NCBI GenBank assembly: GCA_963922205.1
Contig: CAWUHX010000046.1
Location: 1-64,000, forward strand
DNA: 64,000 bases
Reading direction: 5' to 3'
Source: Romanomermis culicivorax
Lineage: Eukaryota > Nematoda > Enoplea > Mermithida > Mermithidae
Positions within the stretch are counted from its first letter, which is position 1. Each line of letters begins with the position of its first letter. The translations under genes were made by a program, and so were the position numbers. Under the pieces are notes generated by a model. The model was given only the letters and a program-made list of their open reading frames with translations. It ran no database searches and was not told the DNA's origin. Of this stretch, positions 45,701-57,700 are shown piece by piece.

Positions 45701-48700
45701 CCTGGCTTGCAATGGGTGAGAATAGAAGAGGAATCTCAAATATACACTTCGATTGAAGAGACGGAAGTCTAGCTTGCAGTGGTTAAGGATAGGGCAACAG
45801 TTGTCGTTAACCGTGGGGTTCTTGTTTTTTTGTCGTCGGTGCAATGATTAGGCATGAATTGTCCTAAACTATGGGTCTGTGGGACACGAAAAAATCTGGG
45901 AATTTAGGGCAAAATAGGCAACAGTTGTCCTAAACTAAAGGCTCCTCGTTTTTTTATCCTCCTTTAAGCTTATATTCAAAAGTTGTACTCAGCTATAGGT
46001 CTTTAGGACCGTAAAAAGGCTGGGAGTATGTTGTGTAATGATTAAGAATAGGTCAAGAACATCAACTATATAGTCTGTCTGAAGGAATGGGAGTCTAGCT
46101 TGCAATGATTAAAGATTGGATAAGACTTGTCCTCAATTATGTGTTTTTCGTGTTTTGAGTCCTAATTGCAATGGTAAAGCATATATTCAATAACTTTCTT
46201 CAACTATAGGTCTATAGGAGGCGAAAAAAACTGAGCGTATGCTGCGAAATAGTCAAGTATAGAGCTAGAACGTCTTCGAAATCGTAAAAGAATATATTTG
46301 GCTGGCAATGCCTAAGGATAGGTTATAAACCTCAACTATATGGCCCGATAGACGGGATGAGAGTGTAGATTGGGATGGTTAAGGATTGGTTAAGACCTGC
46401 TCTCAACTACGGTTTCTGACTTTGGAAATCGAACTCCAGAATGTTCTGCACCGCAGAAGCTAAACCAGCCTATTCTCGATCATGTGCATGGAAGAATCCC
46501 AGTGCTACAGTCACATGCGATCCAAAACAGATCCCAACACATTCAGATCGCATGATTAACGTCTTACTATGGATATAATAATGCAAGTCGAATCGTCATT
46601 GAATAGATATGACAAAGCAAGATTTTTTTAGCAAAACAAGAGCATTTATACTTTGAAATGACACGTGATTTTAAATCAAAGGTGTGTTGGACTTTTGCCC
46701 ACCATTTAATACACTTGCCAATCAAAACTGCCTTACTGTATATTCGGTACACATCCGTTTAATCATAGTACCTATTAATATGTATGCATTATAAGGGATT
46801 CGATATCGTAAAAATCAACCCATGTGATAGCAGTTATGAAACACGGAGTGACAGTATTTTTGTGTTGCAATAACCATCTGCACTGTACACATGCCTTAAT
46901 ACACTGTCTGAAAAATTAGTCAGGGTGATGGAAATTTCGTACATTGGTCGGGGTAACGGGACGATCGGGTTGGGAAGACATTGGTATTTCACTGGGCTAA
47001 GTGCTCAACATATTTTTTCAGCAGTTACAACAACAGTTGTGAAAACGACAAGTTTCTACGAAACTGCTGCTGCTGCTCTTTCTACAAGTATTGCATGAGT
47101 GTGAAATTTTTTGTCTATGCTGCTCGCTATGATTTGGCTTCGAATTCAGCTACTGCAAGCAATGTTAGCTACGGTGAAATTTTGGAGGGCAATTCCTCGC
47201 GAGTGAACGCAAGTACAAACAAAATATATTTTTATGCATGCTGCTATAAGTCAATGTGGGAATTATTCAGCTGCTGAAATGGAGCTGGTCGTTACAACAA
47301 CAGTTGGCAGCACTGCTTATGCAGAAATAAATGAAACTATAGGTTTTACAGAGCAATATGAAAGTAGTACTACGTTTTAGAGTACTTTATTAGCTTTTGT
47401 AGATAACAGTAATTTTTAGGTAGTACAATTAGTCCAGGATCAAGTGCCTCAGGTTTAGCTGGAGCAGGCATTTCTGCCGCTAACACAAGTATGTACATTG
47501 TAGCCATGATCCCCCATCATGTAGAATTACGCTAATTATATTCAGCTATTAGTTCAATTGAAGCTAATACAATCAGTTTTCAAGCTTACAATACAAGTAC
47601 TCTTAGTGTGATTATTCATTATTTAGTGCATGATACTTTGGATTTCAGCTTCCATTGCAACATCTAGTCAATATGCAAATTTCACAATAGTTAGCCTCAC
47701 GTTAAACACAAGTAAGTACTTTCCAATGCATGTGAAGCTTTCGAAGCATGGCCCGATTTTTATAGCTGCTCAACAAACAACAGAAAATGCAACTACGATT
47801 AGTGTGACCAATAACCAGCCAGTTATTGCCACGAATACCACTACTGAGACTCCAGAGTTTAATGTTACCGCTTCGATTCTTAATACGACTCAGACTAACT
47901 TGACCGCTGGTGAGAACTAACTGAGTTAACTTTGGAACTTGACAAATGCCACTTGTATACTCAAAAGCAAGTCAATGATAAATTGTAAAGGAGCAGAAGC
48001 ATGCCTGCTTCAAATCTCTAGAAGTTTAACTGGAATATAATTATCATAAATTTATTCATGCTGGACATAGCTATTAATTTATGTATACTTAACGCACATG
48101 TGTCTAAATTACAGTGACGTTGAATCAACAAATTAGAAACGACTCAATTAAGCTGATGAAGTGAAAGGAGCCATGAAAATACGATTAAGCTAGATTTTTG
48201 ATAGTCACATTATTGTGAGCACATTGCATTGTAGAATCTGCTGCATGTGCCTGTTGAAGGTTTAGGCTTAAAACGTTTCACTTACAAACTAGTTTGCCGA
48301 ATTCGTGAATTTGCATGATTAGCACTTGCAAGCGTTAGTCATTATATTGCATGAAATTTCAAATTTGTAGTGACCCAAACATGAAGAAATCTATCAAGTT
48401 AATGTGTAAAAGTCATGAGTTGAGTTAAAGTATGCTTGATTATTCTTGCATTTACGTTTTTCATCGATTAGTTGAGTTGAAGTATAAAGCCTGATTTCTG
48501 AAACTGCAACTTTTAGACTGTCCGATTCTTATCAACAGGTATTGTTGGTGAACCTGGAAACTCGACGGCGATCTCGACGACATATGCTCAAACAGAAACG
48601 ACATCAGAGCCTGAAAATACCACTGTGCTCACAACTAGTCCATCAGGTGACTTAAAATCTACTTTTTGAAAGCACATTAAATTCCAACTACAAAAAATTT

Positions 48701-51700
48701 TAGCACTGCAAAAGTTCTTACTGTAATATGTTTTCATGTGCTCAGCTTTGTCGAATTCCACTCTAGCAGAAGCCACAACATTAAATATTACTGCTGAATA
48801 CACAACACCTATAAGTATTACAGTATTATCTATAGCTTATTTTGTGTCTTTACAATATTTTTGTTCTAGTTTTGTCAGAAAACGGTAGCTTATCGACAGT
48901 AGAGATATCATCAAACGAAACTACAACTCTCGCATCGCCGACAATGTTAAACGAAACTGAATTACAGACAACACTAAACGAAAGCCTCCTGGAACATGGT
49001 AAATATAGACGTTACTAACTATAACCTATACGTTATGGCTTGGATACCATGTTTCTTATCGATATGCGACATGAGAAACATGTTCAATTTTTCAGTTCTG
49101 TCAACCAGAAATAGTTTATTTCTTGTTTTATTACTGATTTTGCAGTGAATATGTCAAATTTACTACATTTTGGGGTCTTGGCAGTCTTTTATATGGAGTG
49201 TCTGTGTGGAATTGTTGGTAAGAAATCATTGTAATTCACAGTACTGAAGCTAGAATGATGAAATTCAAGGAAAACTGTTTGACGAGTGTTTCTTGGATTC
49301 AAAGCATCCCTGACCTGACCATGTGGGAGCTGAGGGCACATTTGGCATTTTTCTTCGTGTGCATGTCAAATTCCAAAATGCATGTTCACTCAGTATTAAG
49401 GAATACAAAGACCACATGAAATAAATTCTTACCTTACACGACCATCTTGAACAAAAATTAAGATGGCATCTGGAAAAAATCAAGATGCCATTACCATTTT
49501 GAAACAATCAGGATGTTTGAAACAATCAGGATGGTATCTTCAAGAAAATCAAGATGGTATCTTGAAAAAATTAAGATGGGCATCACATGGGAAGATGAAA
49601 AATTTCTGAAACTGACCAATCAGAGCCGTTGCCTCACCTCCCATGTTTGTGAATACTGCAATCGAAGAACGTTGATTTCTGAGGTCGAGGCTTGCTGGAA
49701 GAGCTTGCTGGAGACGAAATGCTTTTTGTTTTTATTTCATTTCACTTGTTTTGTTCCTCATGATTTTATGTTTATTATGTTTATGTTTTTGTTCATTATA
49801 TACATTTCTTGTTTTTTATGTTTTTGTTTCTTTTCATGTTTTTTTAGTTTTTTATGTTGTAGTTTTCTTATTTTTCTTTTATTTCATGTTTTATATTTTT
49901 ATGTATTCAAATTTATTGTATATGTTTCCTGTTTTTTATGTCTTTTCTATGTTTGTTGTTTAATTCATGTTTTTTATACTTTATGGTTTTGTATTTATTA
50001 CGTTAATTTTTTTGTGTTTATGTTCCTTCCTTTTTGTATGTTCTATTTTTTGTCTTTTTGCGTTCTTCGTTTTCAGGTCATTTTTATAACTTTTGTTTTT
50101 TCTTATTCCCTAAAACTTTTCTGTGTCATGTTTGTTCCATATCTCTTTTGTTTAAATTTTTTTTTGTTTCTTTCGTGTTGTTGTTCCTATGCTTTTGTTC
50201 CTACATGGTGTTTTTCGTTTTTTTTGGTTTTTTTATTTCCTGTTTTTTATTCTTTATAGTTTCCTGTTCGTCATATTAATTCTTTTTGTGTTCATATTCT
50301 TTTCTTTTTGTATGATCTTTATTTTCTAAAACTTTTTGTGCATCACGTTTTTTCCATATCTTTTTGATTCCGCGCTTTTTTGTTCCTTTGCTTGTTATGT
50401 TTTTATTTGTTTTTTGCTTTTTTACGCCCTTTATTTTTTTTAATTGCCTTATGTTGTTTTACGTTTTATGTTTTTTTTGTTTTTGTGTTTTTTTCTTCCA
50501 TGTAGTTTTAATATTTTTACTTCTTTATAGTTTTATTTCGAATTTGGAATTTTCTTTTAAATTAATCTTTTTGCGAATTTCAACGGAAAATTCGAATTTC
50601 ACCTAGAAATTTGGAATTTGTACGGAAAATTTCAAAATTTTGTTGCAAAAATGCCCCTTTATGGTGACTTTTCATTAAACAGTCGAATTTCGCTTTGGAA
50701 CTCCAAATTTGGATAGGATTTCTAAATTTACACAGGAATTTACAAAATTTTTATGGAAAAAAAATTGTTTTTTGCTGAAATTTCCATGAAAAATTTAAAT
50801 TTTACAGAGGTGTTGCAAATGGGGAAGAAGTTTTGCACGGGAATAGGATGAACCAGAAAGCAATGAAAATGCTTGTTTTTCACCCAAATTGCCGTATTTT
50901 CGGAAAGTAAACCAAATTTTTGTTTCTTTGTCGGCTTACTGAGCAACAGTAGAATAGTTGATAAACTGAAAAATTTTGATCATTCTTCGAAATTACTACA
51001 TTTTGATTGGAAAACAAGTTGTCCATTTTTGCAAAATAACCTTCCCCTTGGTAACACTCCGGTAAAAAATAAGGGCGCTCTCCTGTAGCAAGCCCTTGCG
51101 TCTGAAATCCACGTCGTAGCGTTCCTGTACCCATTAACGTAGGAGGCGGAGCAAAGCAATGGATTGATTGGCTAGTTTCGGAAATTTTCGTCCTTACATA
51201 TGCCACCCATCTTGCTTTTTTTCAAGACAGGATACTGACTTTTTTGCTCTAAGTCTTAAAAATGTGCATCATGTTCGAAGGTAACGATTTTTTCAAGTGG
51301 TTAGGAATTTTTTCAAGTGATTTGATTTTTTTGAAGTGACTATCCTCGAGTCGCGTACAGTATGAATGACTTCATCTAATTTAGCAGATGTCCACGATTA
51401 GTGTCATTTGCAAATTTTCCAATAGATTTGAGTATCAGGATGCAAATCGTTTTTTGAATGTTTCGGATTCTACATTGCCATGAAATCTGCATTCATGAGT
51501 TTGATCAAGCAGATTTGGATCCAATTTTGATCTACCATAACTTCATCAAAAATAAAAATATCAAATTTTGCATTATATTTTTGAATAGATCTCGGCGTGA
51601 TCTATCGATTTTTATCTGCTTTCTCGCATTTAAAAGAAACGAATTTCTTATTTCTTCTGAAAAAAGTATATTTTTCATAGAAAAATAAATTGTATTTGTT

Positions 51701-54700
51701 TGCTCGCAGGCGTCACTACCGTCGCACCCTTCTCAACGACGCCCACCAGAAATTGTTCAACGTCGTTGAAATTCGACGCCACGATTGTCCACCCCGATAC
51801 GCAAATGACGGCGCCCCAGCTGGTGCTAGAAGACGTCCCGTCAGCCACCCGATGCGCCAATGAATGTTACAACAGGTCCGGTTGTAAAATGGCCCTTTTC
51901 ACGCCCGGCACTGGTTCATCGGTCAATATAACGTCCGGTCAATGCAAAATGAGCTTCATGAAAAAGTCGATCGTTTGTCCGGCGCGTTCGACTCTAGTGG
52001 TCAGTTTTGATAGTCCGCAATCGGCCTTCATGAAATGTTTCGTTTGCGGTAAGTGATCAAGTCAATCGCCAAGCTATTTTGGAAATTTACAGTCTTGGTG
52101 CTACAGTAGCCTCGAGTGAAACAACTAGCTTGATGCTGCTGGATTTGAAAATTTTGACTTGTCTATCAGAGAATTTTGGTGTCAAATTCTAGGCCAACAG
52201 GATTCCAAAGCTTATGGAGTAACCCTAAGCTTTGACTTCCGAAGGTCTGACTGAGTGGATTAACGGAGTCATGAATGTGGTCTCTCATTAATCAAACTCA
52301 GGATCACGGAAGTTCAGGGGTCAGAGGCGTCGTCAAATCATGCCGCCCAAAGTTGAGGAAGGAGGTTTGTAGCCTCAATGATTCAATGGGTAGATATTGT
52401 TGGATGGAAAACTTCGGGGTCGACCATATATGCATATAAGAGGTAGTGAGAGGTAAATCCTCCTACCTGAGACGCTGGACACCCATGCGTAGGCCGAAAA
52501 ATGCACAACCCCCTTGAACTTTTTTGGAGATTTATTTGATTATTTTAATGCATGTTATGTATCTTAAACACGCCTGTAGAGCTTTTTTGTTTTTTTTGCT
52601 CCGTTACCCAATAACTCCCTTGATGAAAAGGACGAGGACCATTCTAATCAAAAATTCTTGCCGTGCACGTCTGGGATCGACCACATGTCAGACAAAATTT
52701 AACTATCCTTAACTCCATTACAATGAAGAAATAAAATTTTAAGACATGCTTTAGGATGGATTCAACCAGGCCTATCGATTGATGCTTAATTTTGGGAACA
52801 ACCCCAAACGCGCCGAGACTTATATAAAATGAGTCGATGTTTTCAAAAATACTATAAAATTGATATTTATGGCTTAGACCACCGAAATTTTAATCATTTT
52901 ATGTTCAAAAATGAGCACTCTCATTATTTTATGTTCAAAAATGACGACATTTCACAATTTTCCAATCTTTTGCCACTAGGGGTGCATTATATCTTGCCTT
53001 GTGTCCACACCTTGGTGATTGGCGAATTCCGGGGCTTCGCCTTACGGTCAGGTAAAGTCGAACGATTTCTGGGGGATTTTGATTCCCGGTTTCACGTTTT
53101 CTGCTCAAAAATCACTTAAATCGAAAAAAGGGTATTTATCATCTGCATCTTACCGAATTAAATTGTTTGCCACTCAGATGAGCTCTCCACCGAGATGAAC
53201 TCGACCACAATAGGCGTCGCCCGAATTAACCTACTGAACACTGGTCACTCGTTTTCCATCAGTCAACATGGTTGATCTGTTATCAAAGATAAAAACGTGA
53301 TCTAGAGCGACTACTATGTACTGGTTCTAGATCGATTTCAAACCTTTAGATTCTATCAGATGCTGTAACTACTAGTCGCATAGGAAGTCTTGTATTAACC
53401 TCAGTTTGGGAAAACCTGGTCAATTTTCAAACAATTTTTTCAACGTCAACAGAGAGAATCTGAAAGAAAGGAATCGATGGTTACTCAAACGTCCTCTCGA
53501 CCAAGATGAAATTGATTTTAATAGATGTCATCCGAATTAACCTACTGACCAATAGTCACTCGTTTCTAAACATTTAAAATTGTCGACCTGTCATCAGTGT
53601 TAAACAAGTGATCTTGTCACCGATTATTATACTATTCTTATACTATATGGGTTTCAACTTTGAGATTCTGCCAGATACTGCAAGTATTACTCGTATAGAG
53701 GTCATATTCTTAGTGATAGTTCTTGGATATGATTTACTTCGTATGGAAAAATCTGTTTAATATTCAAATCTCTTTATTGTAATTGAGAAAAAACCAGATT
53801 AGCTTCTGTAAATCTGAATAAAGCATCAATAGTTTTTGGTTCAATTTTTCACCTAAGTTTGTTTTCATGAATTGAATTTTCGTGCCGTAATGCTCCAGAC
53901 TACTATTGCAGTTATCACGTGTAAAATTTTTGGTCAGTATACCTTCCGAAACCCTTCTGCCATTCTCGGGAGATTCCTGACTCAGTTCTAACCCTGAGGC
54001 TAACTGGACGGGCGTATCCCCATTCCCCGAATGTCCCTTTTCCCCGAATGTCCCGATTCCCCGAAAGTCCCTTTTCCCCGAAAGTCCCGTTTCCCCGTAG
54101 AACGCTATAGATCAACCACTGATTTTCCCTTTTCTCCGAACGTCCCTATTCCCCGAAAGTGTCGAATCCCGTTTCCCCGAAAACAGAAGAAGGCTATCTC
54201 TAGATTGCACTTAGTAAATTGAAAACTTTTCCATAGAAAACATTGTAAATTATAGGTATGTTCCCACGGTTCAAGAAAAATTTTTCCCACGCAACTTAAC
54301 ACATAATTTGCGCCGTAGTAGAAATTAGTGAGTTCCTTGAACTTTGAATTCTTGTCAAAAAATAAATTATTGAGCTGTTGTTGGCTATATCTCATTCCCT
54401 GGGGAGGGGATTTACCAAAAAGTTCTTGGTATTATAATCAATTTTTTTAAATCCAGTTCTTACTGTTCGAAAAACAGTTAAACTTCCAAAGAAGTTATAT
54501 ACTTCATTGTTTTCGGGGAATCGGGAATTTAATATTATTACTAATTTAGGGAATCAAGAATATTATTTGTTCACTATTCGGGGAATCGGGAATTTAATTT
54601 TATTCACTATTCGGGGAATCGGGACGTTAGGGGAATAGATACTTATGCATTGTTCGGGGAAAAGGGAATTTTATTCATTATTCGGGGCATAGGGATCTTC

Positions 54701-57700
54701 GGGGAATAGGGACTTTCGGGGAATCGGGACGTTCGGAGAAAGAGGACGTTCGGGGAATAAGGACACAACTGGACTACTCTGAGATAGTGTCTAGGGAATG
54801 CAGTGAGGAGTTCGGTGTAACGACGGCTTAAATAAGAAACTATTATTATTAAATCGAACAATAAACAAAAATGTAAATCAAAGTGCCAAAACGCCACCAG
54901 TACACAACTGTAGACACGAAATCAAAATGCAATAATGTTCATGAAGCGACTAAAGCCCCACAAAATAAAACAGCGCTGCTGTGCAGGTACAATAGCAAAT
55001 GTTTACTAGACGAAATTATGCAAATTTGTGTACGCAGAAGTAGGCTCCGCTTGGCGGACAAAGAATCTCAAATGAAAACGTTACAATTAGTCACCAGCAA
55101 CTCCAAACGACGAACAAAAAAACGAAACAAAAAGACGCCACAAAATACTTTTTAGCACTATGCAAAATTTTGTCATCCATTAGTTTTTGCACCAAAAATC
55201 ATATAACACAAACCGTTTTGACGTATTTGTTTACTTAATGAAAAGTCACTCACCTTAACTAAAAAGAACTTGAGAAATAAAATGAATGATGATAGAGAAT
55301 CAAAAGTCAGAGGAATTGACCCTCTGACACACGAATCTACTTTTGAGAATTCAAAATCCTTCAAAAAGGATGCAGATTTCGGTGCAGAAAAGCTGTATTT
55401 TATACATTATAGAGCGTCTACAATGATTTTCAGTCTTTAAAATATTGCAGGCGAAGCATACGAAGAAGAGAACTACACTGAACAAACTGAAGCATATACG
55501 CCAGAGTCTGTCATCGATGGTAAATGAAAAAATTGCTGAATTTTCACACTTCAACTATCAACTAGCTTGCTTCAGGTGGTGTCATTGCTCCTCCTGGAGG
55601 AAAATACTCCTCGTCGTTGGGTTTACTGTGCCAAGAAAATGGAAATAAAACTTTGAAATTCAAAGCTACCATAGCCACGAACCTGGATGAATTTACGTCC
55701 GTAGTTAATACAACAACGTCCACTGCCAGCGACTGCGCTCTTGAATGCTACAAAGTTGGTTGCAAGGTTAGTTGAACTGATTTTAATTTTGAATTTTCAA
55801 CTTTTACAAATTATATACTTTCAGGCCGCCTTATTCATACCGTTGGCCGATGTATCCTGGGGCGAATGCAGATTTGCTTTCGAAGACTATAAGGCAGACT
55901 GCCCATCATATGTTAGCAGAGTTACGAGCTTCCAAAGCCCTCAGCCTTCAATAATTTCGTGCCTGGTTTGCGATGGTGAGTCTTTATCCTGTAAAAACGA
56001 AATTTATCCATGCAAATGGTTCAGGTACCGGTCATATACAGTAAACACTGTTTTTGGATAAAAGTAAACTGGTAAAAGAGCCATAATGTTGCAAGTAAAA
56101 CCGCACAACTATAGAATTGGGGACCCATACTTTCTAAACTATATACATAAATAGGTGTTCCATAATTCAGGATATTTCTTTTTATGTTGCAAAAGTTATT
56201 ATTTATTCCAAATCAAATTATATTTGGATTACTGTAGCATAAAAACGTAAAGGAAAAATGCTAATATTATCACATATCAAAGTCATTCGGCTTGAGCACT
56301 ATTTAATGCAATGCAATGCCATAGGCGAGAGCAAACTTGACGACAAGCTTTTGTACATAATTTCGGCTGCATTTTAGCTAAGCCTTCAGTGACAAACTGC
56401 CATAATTTATTAAGATCCATCGAATGTCCAGGATATACCTTTTTTTAAACTCTCCATACGAAAAAATTTGGAGCGGCCAAACCATAGGAACCTGCCAGCC
56501 TTCATTTGGTCGTCGACGACCCAGCCATTGATTCTGGAACTTAAGTTCAGCTGCTGGCTAAAAGGGCTGAAGCCATATCAGGCATGAATCACAGTCTCAG
56601 TCTGCGTGGTGCTGAATATTTAGCCAAAGCTTATTGTTTAACACAGCTAGATAACTTTGCATCGTCACTGTGTCATCAAAAAATAAGAACCAATAATTCT
56701 ACTGGACTGTATTTTAGGCTCAATTCAATTTGTTTGTGTGGATTCTCCAGTTCCCAGTAGCCCAGTGAATGCAATTGTGCCAGTTGACGTTGCCGTCCAA
56801 ATGGAAAACAAACTCATCTGACCATAAAACTTTGTCCTCTGAATCAGGTTCATAATCAAGTTTTGTAAGCCATGTTTCTCAAAACCCCCTACGATGACCA
56901 TAATCATCTTCCAGTAAACTGTGAACCAATGTAGGGTAATAGGTCTTTAATCCCCGTTCCTTCAGAAATTGTTTGCTCAATATGCAAATGAGCGGCAGCT
57001 TTCTGAATGGAAATTCCTGGCTCTCCAGTGAACTCAACAATAACTGATTCAATATTGTCTGCAGAACGCGAGGTCATGGATCGGCCACTACGTGGTAGGT
57101 CTACCACACTTTCTGTTTCATCAAGCTTTATATTGCTGCTCAAAATAGTATTAGCTTTGGGTGGTTCTGTCACGAAAAGTGTCAATCTCGGACCAGTCAT
57201 AAACGGGCTCCAGTCATTATTCTATCACAATGCTAATTAAGATAATTGTTCGTAATTATTAAAGGACAGAATTACACAAAAGCAAATGGATGTCCAGGAA
57301 GTTGCGGTCAAACCTCCTCAATTACTTATGAAACATCCATTAGACGATTAAATGCCTATTTATACTTCTCCAGGCGCGCCCGGACATTAGAGTGCTGGAC
57401 ATAAGGCTTAGGCCTAGGCTTAGGCTCAGGCTTAGGATTAGGCTCAGGCTTAGGTATAAGCTTAGGCTTAGGCTTGGGCTTAGGCTTAGGCTTAGGTATA
57501 AGCTTAGGCTCGGGCTTAGGCTTAGGCTTAGGCTTAGGCTTAGGCTTAGGCTTAAGGCCCTGTCATACCTCGCCGCGCGGTGCCTGTTGTCCTATTCATA
57601 CTAACAGGCGGCGCCGTAGGGCGCCGCTTTTCAACTTTTGGATTTTGCTCTTCTCAAAAAATGTGTATTGGTTCATTTGAAACCTGATGGGGCGCCGCGC

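Noticed and set aside
49513..50259. 248-codon plus-strand frame, Phe/Cys/Leu/Val-rich, membrane-like
   Set aside because: The DNA is T-rich low-complexity sequence (TTTTATGTTTTTGTT-like). The composition alone gives hydrophobic codons, and similar frames arise inside elements A and B. No splice or start context.
53179..53249. Phase-1 exon candidate ATGAGCTCTCCACCGAGATG... after CACTCAG
   Set aside because: The donor (ACTG|GTCACT) is poor and the sequence belongs to a tandem repeat whose second copy does not keep the splice sites.
57392..57680. Leu/Arg and Gly/Leu repeat proteins
   Set aside because: Translations of (TTAGGC)n in different frames.
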